Below, piece after piece: positions 8,242 through 18,227 of a stretch of DNA of 64,000 nucleotides. How positions within the stretch are numbered: position 1 is the stretch's first letter; each line of letters starts with the position of its first letter. The translations under genes and the position numbers were made by a program. Under the pieces are notes generated by a model, which was not told where the DNA came from, did no database searches, and saw only the letters and a list, made by a program, of their open reading frames with translations. The stretch comes from AP-15 sp963833745 (GTDB lineage: Bacteria; Pseudomonadota; Alphaproteobacteria; ATCC43930; CGMCC-115725), in the NCBI GenBank assembly GCA_963833745.1, contig CAWHZD010000004.1, positions 1,240,001 to 1,304,000 of the forward strand, given 5' to 3'.

Positions 8242-8269
8242 TTGCGAAGCGCGTTGTTTCCGGTATAGA
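8242..8269 (+). promoter_or_regulatory. Putative promoter of the DUF1178 gene
   Basis: TTGCGA (8242-8247) and TATAGA (8264-8269) are separated by 16 bases. They stand just before the ribosome site GGCAGGAGG and the ATG at 8293. The boxes match the housekeeping sigma consensus moderately well. Confidence 0.4.
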
Positions 8270-8292
8270 AGCGATGGCAGGAGGTCGTCGCG

Positions 8293-8706
8293 ATGATTTT
8301 GTTCACATTGCGCTGCGCCAACGACCATGAATTCGAGGCATGGTTTCGTGACGGCGATGGATTTGAGGTGCAGCACACCGCCGGCGAGATCGCCTGCCCG
8401 CATTGCGGCGACACTTCGGTTGAGAAAGCGGTGATGGCGCCGCGTCTTACCCGCTCGCGCGAGGCGATGCCGCCGGCCGTGGCACTCGCGCAGATGCGCA
8501 AGGCATTGAGCGAAATGCGACAGCAGATCGAGACTCATTGCGACTACGTCGGTCCCCGGTTTGCCGAGGAAGCGCGCCGCATCCATTATGGCGAAACCGA
8601 TCCGCACGGGATTTATGGCGAGGCGACTGATATCGAGTCGCGCGAACTGGCTGATGAAGGAATCAAATTTGGCCAGATACCTTGGGTCCCGCCGACCGAC
8701 GGATGA
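8293..8706 (+). CDS. DUF1178 family protein
   Basis: A 137-residue protein with an N-terminal zinc-ribbon-like part (CANDHEFEAWF and CPHCGDTSVEKAVMAPR) and the C-terminal DUF1178 signature EARRIHYGETDPHGIYGEA followed by EGIKFGQIPW. The family is conserved in alpha- and betaproteobacteria and its function is unknown. It has its own likely promoter and a strong ribosome site (GGAGG). It converges on ubiG, whose stop is 13 bases away. Confidence 0.93.
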   Translation: MILFTLRCANDHEFEAWFRDGDGFEVQHTAGEIACPHCGDTSVEKAVMAPRLTRSREAMPPAVALAQMRKALSEMRQQIETHCDYVGPRFAEEARRIHYGETDPHGIYGEATDIESRELADEGIKFGQIPWVPPTDG

Positions 8707-8719
8707 GGGCATGCGACTC

Positions 8720-9481
8720 TCACCGCCGCGCTGCCATGACGAGGTAGTTGACCTCGATGTCCCGCGACAGGACCCATTCGCCCGAGCCTAGCTGGTAGCT
8801 GAGCCCGGCGATCTCCGTCGGGTGCAGTCCGTTGCGGCGCAGCCCGAGGATTAGCTCCGACGGCCGCACAAATTTGCGCCAGGCATGCGTGCCCGGAGGG
8901 ATCCAGCCCAGTATATATTCGGCGCCGACGATCGCCAGGGTAAACGAGCGCGCAGTACGGTTGATCGTGGCAGCGATGAAAGCCCCCCCTGGGGCCACCA
9001 GTCTGCCGAGTGACCGCCAGAAGGCGTCGCGGTCTGCGAGGTGCTCGATGACCTCAAGCGCCAATACCACATCGAAGCGTTCGCCGGCATCAGCAAGCAA
9101 TTCGGCTGTCGCTACCCGATATTCGATATCGAGTTGGACGTTGCGGGCATGCTCGCTTGCGGCGGCGACGGCTTCGCTGCCGGCATCGATACCGGTCACG
9201 GCAAAACCGAGCCGGGCCATCGGCTCTGCCATGAGCCCGCCTCCGCACCCGATATCGAGCAGGCGGAGATCTAGAAATGGCCGCAACAGAGCGGGATCGC
9301 GGCGGAAATAGTCCAGCATCCGCCGACGGATGAAGGCAAGCCGGGTCGGGTTGAGCCGATGCAATGCCCTAAAGCTGCCTTCGGGGTCCCACCACGCTTT
9401 AGCTTGGGCGGCAAAGCGACCGATCTCGTCAATGTCGATCGTGGTGTCGCTCGCCTGCACCGCCCGCTCCCTGGCAATCAA
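8720..9481 (-). CDS. ubiG: Ubiquinone biosynthesis O-methyltransferase
   Basis: The 253-residue protein opens with IDIDEIGRFAAQAKAWWDPEG, as in UbiG, followed by SAM motif I LLDIGCGGGL near residue 74 and VVLALEVIEHLAD. The C-terminal segment GTHAWRKFVRPSEL, which contributes to membrane association and substrate binding, is present. UbiG methylates both hydroxyl positions of the ubiquinone ring. It is divergent from lysC, the usual arrangement in Rhodospirillales. Length is normal and no motif is missing. Confidence 0.95.
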   Translation of the reverse strand: MIARERAVQASDTTIDIDEIGRFAAQAKAWWDPEGSFRALHRLNPTRLAFIRRRMLDYFRRDPALLRPFLDLRLLDIGCGGGLMAEPMARLGFAVTGIDAGSEAVAAASEHARNVQLDIEYRVATAELLADAGERFDVVLALEVIEHLADRDAFWRSLGRLVAPGGAFIAATINRTARSFTLAIVGAEYILGWIPPGTHAWRKFVRPSELILGLRRNGLHPTEIAGLSYQLGSGEWVLSRDIEVNYLVMAARR

Positions 9482-9568
9482 TTCGACGGTAGGATGGCCG
9501 GATCTTGCGCAAAGGAGTATGTGGTAGCCTTGTCAGCCCGGCAACCGCCCGATTAGCGATCAGAGAAG

Positions 9569-10789
9569 ATGGCGCGCATTGTTCAGAAGTTCGGCGGCAC
9601 ATCGCTCGCCGATATGGAGAGAATAAAGCTAGTCGCCATGCGCATCGTTCGCGAAGTTGACGCCGGCCACGAGGTCGCGGTCGTCGTTTCGGCGATGGCG
9701 GGGGTGACGAACCAACTCGTCACCTGGGCACGCGAGACGAGTAGCCTGCACGACGCGCACGAGTACGACGTCGTCGTCTCCTCCGGGGAGCAGGTCACCG
9801 CCGGCCTCTTGGCGCTAGCGCTCCAGAATCTGGGGATAGACGCGCGGTCGTGGCTGGGCTGGCAGATCCCGATCCGCACCGACGACGTGCACGGCAAGGC
9901 GCGCATTCAGTCGATCGAAGTGGCGGAACTGCGACGTCGGCTTAGCCTCGGCCAGGTTGCTGTCGTCGCCGGGTTCCAGGGAGTGGGCATGTGCGGACGG
10001 ATTACGACGCTCGGCCGCGGCGGCTCTGACACTTCTGCCGTGGCGCTCGCCGCGGTGCTCGAGGCCGAGCGATGCGACATCTTCACCGATGTAGACGGAG
10101 TCTACACCAGCGATCCGCGGATTGTCGCGAAGGCGCGCAAGCTCGATAAAATAACCTATGAAGAAATGTTGGAAATGGCATCTCAGGGCGCGAAGGTATT
10201 GCAGACGCGCTCGGTCGAGATGGCGATGAACCATCGCGTGCGCGTACAAGTTTTGTCGAGCTTTGTCGACGCTCCGGGTACGCTTGTGGTCGACGAGGAC
10301 GAGATCGTGGAACAGCAGATCGTAAGCGGCATCGCCTACAGCCGCGACGAAGCGAAGATCACGGTACAGAAGGTGCCCGACCGGCCGGGTGTTGCGGCGG
10401 CGATTTTCGGCCCGCTTGCCGTCAACGCGATCAATGTCGACATGATCGTGCAAAACGTATCAGAAGACGGGCGCGCGGATCTGACGTTTACGGTGGCGCG
10501 CGCCGATCTTGATCGAGCCGTGTCGGTACTGGAGGAGAGCCGTGCGCTGCTCGGCTTCGCCGCGCTGAAACCTGATTCAAATGTGGTCAAGATTTCGGTG
10601 ATCGGGGTTGGCATGCGCAGCCATGCCGGGGTTGCCCAGCAAATGTTCCAGACGCTGTTCGAGAAGGGGATCAATATCCAGGTAATTTCGACCTCCGAGA
10701 TCAAGGTCAGCGTGCTGATCGCGGCCGAATATACCGAGCTCGCGTTACGAGCGTTACATACTGCCTACAGGCTCGACGCCGACGGATGA
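9569..10789 (+). CDS. lysC: Aspartate kinase
   Basis: The 406-residue enzyme phosphorylates aspartate, the first step to lysine, threonine and methionine. KFGGTSLADMERI at the N-terminus is the ATP-site signature, and GRGGSDTSAVALAA near 150 and FTDVDGVYTSDPR near 173 complete the kinase domain. Two ACT domains follow from about 265 (VPDRPGVAAAIFGPL and SHAGVAQQMFQTLF), so feedback control by end products is expected. The next gene's ATG overlaps the stop as ATGA at 10786-10789. Confidence 0.96.
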   Translation: MARIVQKFGGTSLADMERIKLVAMRIVREVDAGHEVAVVVSAMAGVTNQLVTWARETSSLHDAHEYDVVVSSGEQVTAGLLALALQNLGIDARSWLGWQIPIRTDDVHGKARIQSIEVAELRRRLSLGQVAVVAGFQGVGMCGRITTLGRGGSDTSAVALAAVLEAERCDIFTDVDGVYTSDPRIVAKARKLDKITYEEMLEMASQGAKVLQTRSVEMAMNHRVRVQVLSSFVDAPGTLVVDEDEIVEQQIVSGIAYSRDEAKITVQKVPDRPGVAAAIFGPLAVNAINVDMIVQNVSEDGRADLTFTVARADLDRAVSVLEESRALLGFAALKPDSNVVKISVIGVGMRSHAGVAQQMFQTLFEKGINIQVISTSEIKVSVLIAAEYTELALRALHTAYRLDADG

Positions 10790-10907
10790 CCGAGGCGGGT
10801 GGCTTAGCGGATCTTTCGGGGGGGAGACGCGCTCAGCGCCAGAGGCGGGTGTCGAAACACAGCGGTATCGCGCCAGACTCGATCGGTTATGGGCGCGCGG
10901 ACGCGCG

Positions 10908-11936
10908 GTGCTGGGCTGTGATCTCGCGATCATGGGCGGGGCGATGACCTGGGTTTCAGAGCGGAGCCTGGTGTCGGCGATCTCCAACGCCGGCGGGTTC
11001 GGCGTGATCGCCTCCGGATCGATGTCGCCGGAGGTGCTCGCCGCCGAAGTCGCTGCGACGAAAGCGCTGACTGCGGGGCCCTTCGGGGTCAATTTGATCA
11101 CCTTGCATCCGAGGCTCGCCGAGCTGATTGAAGTCTGCGCCGCGCATCGGGTGGGCCACGTCGTGCTGGCCGGCGGGCTGCCAAGCGGGGTGGCGATGCG
11201 CCGGATCAAGGACAGCGGTGCGCGCGTTTTCTGCTTTGCTCCGTCGCTCGGCTTGGCGCGCCGGCTTGCGCGCATGGGCGCCGACGCGATCGTCATCGAA
11301 GGGAGCGAGGCTGGGGGGCATATCGGACCGGTCTCGACCGGGGTATTGGCGCAGGAAATTCTGCCGCATTTGACCGAACTTCCGGTGTTTGTCGCCGGCG
11401 GCATTGGGCGCGGTGAGGCGATGCTGGCCTATCTCGAAATGGGCGCTGCCGGTGTTCAGCTTGGGACGCGGTTTGTCTGCGCCAGAGAATTGATCGCCCA
11501 TCCCCGGTTCAAGCGAGCGTTCATCCGCGCCGCGGCGCGCGATGCCGTGGCGTCGCTGCAGCTTGATCCGCGTTTTCCGGTGATACCGGTTCGCGCTCTG
11601 ACGAATCCGGCGATCAAGCGCTTTCTCGCTGTACAGCGGCAACTCATTGACCGGTTCACGCGGGGGGATCTGTCGCAAAAGGAGGCTCAACTTGAAATCG
11701 AGCATTTCTGGGCCGGCGCATTGCGCCGCGCGGTGATCGACGGGGACGTCGAAGCGGGGTCGCTGATGGCCGGGCAAAGCGTCGGCTTTGTCACCCGCGA
11801 GCAGACGACTACGGAAATCCTGAACGAATTGGTGAACCAGGCGGTCGCCGCCTTGGCCGCACGGGGCGAGCACGTTTCTCAACCGATGGGCTGGCCACTG
11901 AAAGCCGCACCTGAGAGGCAAAGCGCGCGGGAATGA
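10908..11936 (+). CDS. Nitronate monooxygenase / 2-nitropropane dioxygenase family, N-terminus uncertain
   Basis: From GTG 10908 the frame encodes 342 residues of an FMN-dependent TIM barrel: AIMGGAMTWVSE, SNAGGFGVIASG, GSEAGGHIG near 128, VFVAGGIGRGEAM near 152 and GAAGVQLGTRFVCA near 171. The reading continues open upstream of the GTG as RYRARLDRLWARGRAV, which reads like the family N-terminus, but no start codon occurs in that frame. A better start, the ATG overlapping lysC at 10786, is in another frame. A one-base frameshift between 10786 and 10850 is therefore possible. Its stop overlaps the ptsP start. Confidence 0.82.
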   Translation: MLGCDLAIMGGAMTWVSERSLVSAISNAGGFGVIASGSMSPEVLAAEVAATKALTAGPFGVNLITLHPRLAELIEVCAAHRVGHVVLAGGLPSGVAMRRIKDSGARVFCFAPSLGLARRLARMGADAIVIEGSEAGGHIGPVSTGVLAQEILPHLTELPVFVAGGIGRGEAMLAYLEMGAAGVQLGTRFVCARELIAHPRFKRAFIRAAARDAVASLQLDPRFPVIPVRALTNPAIKRFLAVQRQLIDRFTRGDLSQKEAQLEIEHFWAGALRRAVIDGDVEAGSLMAGQSVGFVTREQTTTEILNELVNQAVAALAARGEHVSQPMGWPLKAAPERQSARE

Positions 11937-14206
11937 GCGACGCTCCGGGGGTCGTCAGCGGAACCCGCCGCCTGTTGCGCCGCCTTCGCGACACGATGGC
12001 GGGCTCAGGCAGCGCTCAAGAGCGGCTGGACCGGATCGTCCGCATCGTCGCTACGGAAATGATCGCCGAGGTGTGCTCGGTCTATGTAATGCGTGCCGGC
12101 GAGGTGCTTGAACTCTTCGCCACAGAGGGGCTGCGGCCAGAAGCCGTACATCGCACGCGACTTCGCGTCGGCGAAGGCCTCGTCGGATTGATCGCGGCGA
12201 CGGCGCGTCCATTGGCCCTGGCCGACGCCCAAGCGCACCCGGCGTTCGCCTACCGTCCGGAAACCGGAGAAGAGATCTATCGCTCGCTGATGGGTGTGCC
12301 GATACTGCGCGGCGGGCGGGTTCGCGGCGTCCTCCTCGTGCAGAATTGGACCTCGCACCACTACGACGAAGACGAGATCGAGGTCCTGCAGACGATTGCG
12401 ATGATCGTCGCCGAACTGGTGGCTAGCGGTGAACTCGTCAACCCGCTCGAAATCGCGGAAAGCCGTGTGGGTGGAATGCTTCCCGTCCGGCTCGCCGGTA
12501 TTCGCCTCAATCCCGGGCTCGCGATCGGTCCAGCTGTGTTGCACGAGCCCCGATTGCTGATTTACCAGGTCGTCGCCGAAGATGTCCCTGCCGAGATAGA
12601 GCGCCTACGGCATGCAGTCGCGACAATGCGCGATGCGATCGATGAGCTGGTCGCGGCGGGCGATGGGCTCGGCACCGGCGAGCACCGTGACATTCTCGAA
12701 ACGTACCGAATGTTCGCGGCCGATCGCGGTTGGGTGGCCCGCATCGCGGATGCGATTCGCAGCGGCTTAACCGCCGAGGCGGCAGTCCAGAAGGTCCGTG
12801 ACGAGACCAGCCGCCGTATGATGCAGGCAAGCGACCCGTATTTGCGTGAACGGCTCGTCGATCTCGAAGACCTTGCCAATCGCCTGCAGCGGCACCTGGC
12901 GGCTCCGGGGCCGAATACTGTATTGACCGAGCTCCCACCCGAATTCATCTTGATTGCACGTGCGATGGGCCCAGCCGAACTACTGGACTATACCCATCGT
13001 CGCATCATGGGCCTGGTGCTCGAAGAAGGCTCGCCGACCGCGCATGTCGCGATCGTGGCGCGGGCACTTGACATGCCGGTCGTCGGTCGAGTTGAAGGCG
13101 CAACCGACCGGATCGACGCCGGCGATCTAGTCATCGTTGATGGCAACCATGCACAGATCCTAATCCGGCCGCGCGAGGATATACGGCAATCGGTAACGGC
13201 GACGATCGAGGCACAAACCCGCCGACGCGCTTATTACGATAGTCTGCGATCCGCTCCGGCCGTCACCCGTGACGGTATCGGAATCAAGCTGATGCTGAAT
13301 GCCGGGTTGCTGATCGACGTGGCGCAATTAGCGGCAGCAGGGGCCGAAGGGATCGGATTGTTCCGCACCGAGTTGCCGCTGATGATGCGCGACACTTTTC
13401 CTGCTGTGGACGATCAGACCGAATTTTACCGCCGCGTGTTCGACCTGGCGGACGACCGGCCCGTCGTTTTTCGCACCCTCGATATCGGCGGCGATAAACT
13501 ATTGCCGTACCTATCGCACGCGGCCGAGGACAATCCGGCGATGGGTTGGCGGGCGATCCGCATCGGCCTCGACCGGCCCGCGATGCTGCGCGAGCAGTTA
13601 CGCGCTCTCGTGCGAGCCGCCGAGGGTCGTCATCTGAACGTGAAATTCCCGATGATCGCCGAAATTGCCGAATTCGAACGCGCCCACGGCTTGCTCGATA
13701 TGGAGCTTACGCGCGCCGCCGACGAAGGACGGATGCCGCCCGCGTCGGTCAAAATCGGCGTCATGCTCGAAGTGCCGGCCTTATTGTGGCAGCTCCCCGG
13801 CCTATGCGAACGGATCGACTTCCTGTCGATCGGCACCAATGATCTGTTGCAATTTTTGTTTGCCTGCGATCGCGGCAACCCGCGATTGGCCGACCGCTAC
13901 GATCCGCTGTCAGCGCCGATGCTAGCGCTGTTACGCGACGTCGTCACGCAGACGGGTGCATCTTTGGTGCCACTCAGCATGTGTGGAGAAATGGCCAGCA
14001 GTCCGTTAGATGCAATGGTACTGATCGCCCTGGGTTTTCGCACGCTGTCGATGACCGGGACGGCGATCGGCCCAGTCAAAACAATGATCCGCAGCCTCGA
14101 TGCCGCAGCGCTTGCAGAGTACGTCTGCGAGATTGGCACTCGGCCGGATCATTCCTTGAGACCCAAACTCGAAGCCTATGCCCGAGACCACGCGATTACA
14201 TTGTAA
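11933..14206 (+). CDS. ptsP: Phosphoenolpyruvate-protein phosphotransferase of the nitrogen PTS (EI-Ntr)
   Basis: The 757-residue protein has an N-terminal GAF domain (about 20-165), the EI N-terminal region, and the phospho-histidine segment EEGSPTAHVAIVARAL near residue 370. A PEP-binding TIM barrel follows, with EGIGLFRTELPLMMR near 475, MLEVPALLW near 610, IGTNDLLQF near 640 and the Cys-containing loop CGEMASSP near 683. EI-Ntr transfers phosphate from PEP to NPr and links nitrogen and carbon status to regulation; the GAF domain senses glutamine/2-oxoglutarate in studied homologues. The start overlaps the upstream stop as ATGA. Confidence 0.95.
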   Translation: MSDAPGVVSGTRRLLRRLRDTMAGSGSAQERLDRIVRIVATEMIAEVCSVYVMRAGEVLELFATEGLRPEAVHRTRLRVGEGLVGLIAATARPLALADAQAHPAFAYRPETGEEIYRSLMGVPILRGGRVRGVLLVQNWTSHHYDEDEIEVLQTIAMIVAELVASGELVNPLEIAESRVGGMLPVRLAGIRLNPGLAIGPAVLHEPRLLIYQVVAEDVPAEIERLRHAVATMRDAIDELVAAGDGLGTGEHRDILETYRMFAADRGWVARIADAIRSGLTAEAAVQKVRDETSRRMMQASDPYLRERLVDLEDLANRLQRHLAAPGPNTVLTELPPEFILIARAMGPAELLDYTHRRIMGLVLEEGSPTAHVAIVARALDMPVVGRVEGATDRIDAGDLVIVDGNHAQILIRPREDIRQSVTATIEAQTRRRAYYDSLRSAPAVTRDGIGIKLMLNAGLLIDVAQLAAAGAEGIGLFRTELPLMMRDTFPAVDDQTEFYRRVFDLADDRPVVFRTLDIGGDKLLPYLSHAAEDNPAMGWRAIRIGLDRPAMLREQLRALVRAAEGRHLNVKFPMIAEIAEFERAHGLLDMELTRAADEGRMPPASVKIGVMLEVPALLWQLPGLCERIDFLSIGTNDLLQFLFACDRGNPRLADRYDPLSAPMLALLRDVVTQTGASLVPLSMCGEMASSPLDAMVLIALGFRTLSMTGTAIGPVKTMIRSLDAAALAEYVCEIGTRPDHSLRPKLEAYARDHAITL

Positions 14207-14319
14207 GATGCTTCAGCTGGGGACGACGCCAGGGAGGCGATCGGGGCCGTGTCGCGTTACAAAGAAATAACCTAATCAATCATCGCCCCTAATGCTAACT
14301 TACTACGGCTACCTCGCGA

Positions 14320-14348
14320 TTGGACAATGCGACGTTTCTGGTTAAATT
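14320..14348 (+). promoter_or_regulatory. Putative promoter of the rodZ-like gene
   Basis: TTGGAC (14320-14325) and TAAATT (14343-14348) are 17 bases apart and lie 24 bases before the ATG at 14372. They are in the 165-base gap after ptsP, which suggests that a new transcription unit begins here. Confidence 0.42.
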
Positions 14349-14371
14349 GGGGCCAGCGGTGAGCGCGACAT

Positions 14372-15550
14372 ATGGCCTTCTTTCAGCGAATCAAGCCTTC
14401 CCGTGTGGAGAACGGGCCCGAGCATCAAACTCCAATTTCTCCGGCGTTGCGATCTGCGGGGGATGCCCTACGGCAGCAGCGCGAAGGTTTCGGCCTTGAT
14501 CTCCCTCAAGTTGCGGCAGCGCTGAAGATCAAGCCTGCCTACCTCTCCGCGATCGAGGAGGGGCGTACCGATCTCCTTCCCGGGGCCGCTTACGCGATGG
14601 GCTTCATCCGCACCTACAGCACGTATCTCGGTCTCGACAACGCGGAGATTCTGCGGCGCGTCAAACTTGAGGCCTCGGGGTTCGACGCGAAGCCCGACCT
14701 TACGTTTCCGGTGCCGCTCAGCGAGCGCAGCGTGCCGGGACGCGGAATCTTGCTGGTGTCCTTGGTTCTGACGATCTGTGGATATGGCGCCTGGTATTCC
14801 TGGTCCGCCGCCGAGCGGACACGACCGGAGCGTGTCACTGAAGTTCCCGTGACGCTGTTGCCGCCAGAGCCCAAGTCACCAAAATCGTCCATTGTGTCCC
14901 CTCCCGCGGCGACGGCCTCAGCAACAGGAGGAGCCGCTGCGGCGCTTGTCGGTTCCCCTTCTGCCGCGTCCAACAACGGGCCGAGCCCGGGTCAGACCGT
15001 CGTTTCGGCCGAGTTGCGCGCATCCCGCCTGCCGGCCTCGGCGGGCTCCGCACTTGCCGGAAACTCGAGCCCTCCCTCGGTCGCTCCAAATGCGGCTTCG
15101 GTTCCACTAGCCTCGGCACCCGCTCCGGCGTCTACGCCGCTGGGCTCCACCGCACCAGCATCTGCGGGTGCCAACGCGCCGGCGCCGGCTGCTTTTCCTG
15201 CGGCGGATCCCACAGAAGCGCTGGCGGCGCCACCGCCATCGCCGGAGGGTCAATCGCCACGCGTTTTTGGCGCGGCCGGTCCCTATCGCATTGTCCTTCG
15301 CGCGAACTCCGACACTTGGATCCAGATTCGAGATACCGACCGTACCGTGTTGTTTGCTGGCTTGTTGAAGCCGGGGGACACCTATCGCGTGCCTGACCGG
15401 CAGGGCTTGACGATGCGGGCCGGCAATGCGGGCGGTCTCGATATCCTTGTCGATGGCAAACCGGCGCCTTCACTGGGCCCGATGGGTGCCGTGCGCAATG
15501 TGCCGCTCGATCCCCAATTGATGATGGCTGAGGGCGGGGTTCATGATTGA
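14372..15550 (+). CDS. rodZ: RodZ-like helix-turn-helix membrane protein
   Basis: The 392-residue protein has a cytoplasmic helix-turn-helix (about 28-95, including LPQVAAALKIKPAYLSAIEE and GAAYAMGFIRTY). One transmembrane segment follows (about 122-142, GILLVSLVLTICGYGAWYSW), then a long Pro/Ala/Ser-rich linker and a C-terminal DUF4115 beta domain (IVLRANSDTWIQIRD, LKPGDTYRVPDRQGL). This is the architecture of RodZ, which links MreB to the cell-wall elongation machinery. It lies directly upstream of ispG, a conserved neighbour of RodZ-like genes. Confidence 0.88.
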   Translation: MAFFQRIKPSRVENGPEHQTPISPALRSAGDALRQQREGFGLDLPQVAAALKIKPAYLSAIEEGRTDLLPGAAYAMGFIRTYSTYLGLDNAEILRRVKLEASGFDAKPDLTFPVPLSERSVPGRGILLVSLVLTICGYGAWYSWSAAERTRPERVTEVPVTLLPPEPKSPKSSIVSPPAATASATGGAAAALVGSPSAASNNGPSPGQTVVSAELRASRLPASAGSALAGNSSPPSVAPNAASVPLASAPAPASTPLGSTAPASAGANAPAPAAFPAADPTEALAAPPPSPEGQSPRVFGAAGPYRIVLRANSDTWIQIRDTDRTVLFAGLLKPGDTYRVPDRQGLTMRAGNAGGLDILVDGKPAPSLGPMGAVRNVPLDPQLMMAEGGVHD

Positions 15551-15655
15551 AACGTCTCCGGTATCTCTGCACCGCCTTTTGAGGGCCGCCGAAACGTTCT
15601 ATATCCCTTATTGAGATCACCATCTCTTATCGAGATCACCCGAACGAGGTCGAGG

Positions 15656-16787
15656 ATGAGCGTCAGGCCCTACCGTGACATTCACCGCCGCAGCTGCCGC
15701 AAGATTTACGTCGGCAAGGTGCCGGTCGGCGGCGACGCCCCGATCACGGTGCAATCGATGACCAATACGGTCACCAGCGATGTTGAGGCTACTATTGCCC
15801 AGGTTCGGGCGCTCGAACAGGCGGGTGCCGACATCGTCCGCGTTTCCTGCCCCGACCAGGAATTGGCGCTGGCGCTCAAGGAAATCGTCCGCCATGCGAC
15901 GGTACCGATTGTCGCCGACATACATTTCCACTACAAGCGCGCGATCGAGGCTGCCGAAAGTGGCGCCGCTTGCCTGCGCATCAATCCGGGGAACATCGGA
16001 TCGTCGGCTCGGGTACGGGAAGTGATCAAGGCGGCCAAGGACCACGGCTGTTCGATGCGAATTCGGCGTCAATGCTGGATCGCTCGAACGCGACCTGCTA
16101 GAGCGGTATGGCGAGCCCTGTCCCGAGGCCATGGTGGAAAGCGCGCTGAACCATGCCAAGACCCTTGAAGACAACGATTTCTTCGAGTTCAAGATTTCCT
16201 GCAAAGCGTCCGACGTATTTCTCGCCGTGGCCGCCTATCAACAACTCGCCGAAGCCTGCGATTACCCCCTACATCTCGGAATTACCGAAGCCGGAGGGTT
16301 GCGCAGCGGCACGGTCAAGTCTTCGATCGGTCTCGGCATGCTGCTGTGGTCCGGGATTGGCGACACGATTCGGGTGTCGCTGTCGGCCGACCCGGTCGAG
16401 GAGGTCAAGGCCGGGTTCGAAATGCTGAAGTCACTGAACCTGCGCCGGCGCGGGGTGACCGTCATCTCCTGCCCGTCCTGCGCGCGCCAGCAATTCGAGG
16501 TGATCAAGACGGTTGAGCGCCTCGAGGAGCGTCTGGCTCATATCACGACTCCGTTGACGGTGTCGGTGATCGGCTGCGTCGTCAACGGTCCCGGCGAAGC
16601 GCGCGAGACCGATATCGGGTTTACCGGCGGCGGCAACGGCACCCATCAGGTGTACATCAGCGGCCTCACTGACCACCGGCTGAAAGACGCGGACATCGTC
16701 GATCACCTCGTCGAGCTGATCGAAAAGAAAGCGGCTGCGGTTGAGGCGCAGCGCAAGGCTGTCGAGCCGGCTCTGGAGGCGGTCTAA
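15656..16787 (+). CDS. ispG: 4-hydroxy-3-methylbut-2-enyl diphosphate synthase, frameshifted as presented
   Basis: IspG makes HMBPP in the MEP isoprenoid pathway using a [4Fe-4S] cluster. From ATG 15656 (MSVRPYRDIHRRS) the frame carries the TIM barrel (PITVQSMTNTVT, CLRINPGNIGSS) up to CSMRI near 16063. The continuation GVNAGSLERDLLERYGEPCP and everything after, including the cluster cysteines in ISCPSCARQQFE and IGCVVNGPGEA, is in the +1 frame to 16787. The frames join if one base is removed at about 16063-16065 (ATTCGGC read as ATTGGC). The enzyme is essential where this pathway is the only one, so a sequence error is the likelier explanation, but real inactivation cannot be excluded. Confidence 0.9.
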
Positions 16788-16968
16788 TAATTGCGATTGT
16801 CGACACCACGTTGTGATTGTCCCCGGTGGTGGCCCCTCAATCGGGCGACGACGTTGGTCGGAGGGTGAGGCACAACACTCGCTGATCGACGATTGAGGCC
16901 AAGTCGACAGGTTCGATTGGCTTACTATGTTTCGGGCGCCCCAGACCAGCGGCGTCGGAGAGTTTTGT

Positions 16969-18217
16969 ATGCAACCTATGCAGCCGGCGCGCGGTACCCA
17001 GGATCTTCTGCCTGAGGCGACGCGGCGCCATCGGCGGGTGAAAGACACCGCGTGGACGCTGGCTGAACTCTATGGATTTGCAGAGATCGCGACGCCGATT
17101 TTCGAGTTCACCGAGGTATTCGCTCGCCCGATCGGAGAAACCACCGACATTGTCTCTAAGGAAATGTACACCTTCACAGATCGGGGCGGCGAAGAGGTTG
17201 CCCTGAGGCCCGAGAATACTGCCGGCGTCGTTCGCGCCGTACTGTCGAACGGGCTGACGCAAGCGGCGCCTCTCAAATTTTACTACAACGGTCCGATGTT
17301 CCGCTACGAGCGGCCCCAAAAAGGCCGCTTCCGCCAATTTCATCAGATCGGCGTTGAGCTGATGGGGGTCGCGCAACCACAGGCCGACATCGAGGTTATC
17401 GCGCTTGGCAGCCGCATCCTCGACGCACTCAGCGTTCGTGAGCACACGGCTCTCGAACTCAACACGCTTGGTGATCGGGAAAGCCGAGCAGCCTACCGTC
17501 AAGCGCTCATTTCGTATTTTTCGGGGCATGTCGCGGACCTTTCCGAGGACAGCCTGCGACGACTCGAGCGCAACCCTTTGCGAATTTTTGACTCGAAGGA
17601 CAAAGCCGACCAGCGCATCGCTGCGGGTGCGCCGCCCTTCGCGGAATATCTGAATTCGTGGTCACGAGAGTTTTTCGCTCAGGTCTGTGACGGGCTCGAT
17701 CGGCTCGGGATCGACTATCAACTGAATCCGCGTCTTGTTCGCGGCCTCGATTACTACACTCATACCGCTTTCGAGTTCATTTCCGCCGATCTCGGCGCGC
17801 AGGGCACGGTAATGGGCGGCGGACGATACGACGGGCTGGTCGAGATGATGGGCGGGCCGGCGATGCCCGGCGTCGGCTGGGCCGCTGGAATTGAACGGCT
17901 AGCCATGCTGATCGCCGAGCCACCACCGCCGCGGCGGCCGGTTGCAGTGGTTCCAATCGGCGAAGCGGCAGAAACAATGGCGCTGAAGATCACCGAAGAC
18001 CTGCGTTCTGCGGGGTATGTCGTGGATCTGGGCTATTCAGGAAATCTCGCGCGGCGCTTGCGGCGGGCCAATAGAACTCGATGCGCGTGCCGCCGTGCTG
18101 ATCGGCGAGGACGAGATTGGGCGCGGCGTTGTGACGGTACGGGACCTCGACAGCGGGAGCCAGACCGAGGTAGCAGTGGCCGAGCTGCCCGCCAAGCTTG
18201 CCCCGTTGATAGGCTGA
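16969..18217 (+). CDS. hisS: Histidyl-tRNA synthetase, frameshifted near the C-terminus
   Basis: The start ATG 16969 follows a GGAGAG site. Class II motifs are intact: motif 2 FYYNGPMFRYERPQKGRFRQ, the histidine-binding RGLDYYTHTAFEF and motif 3 GGGRYDGLVEMMG with GWAAGIERL. The anticodon-binding domain begins normally (YVVDLGYSGNLARRLRRANR), then the frame breaks at about 18070-18076. The proper ending LDARAAVLIGEDEIGRG to ELPAKLAPLIG lies in the +1 frame and stops at 18217. Reading on in the first frame instead gives an unrelated Arg-rich tail to 18297. One extra base explains it. prfA starts 10 bases downstream of the corrected stop. Confidence 0.9.
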
Positions 18218-18227
18218 TCGAGGCGGC

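Noticed and set aside
10956..11921. Leftward 321-codon ORF opposite the nitronate monooxygenase gene
   Set aside because: Composition-driven antisense frame; the FMN-barrel motifs are on the plus strand.
16050..16080. Programmed ribosomal frameshift in ispG
   Set aside because: No slippery heptamer, stem-loop or upstream Shine-Dalgarno-like stimulator is visible, and the same kind of indel occurs in neighbouring genes.
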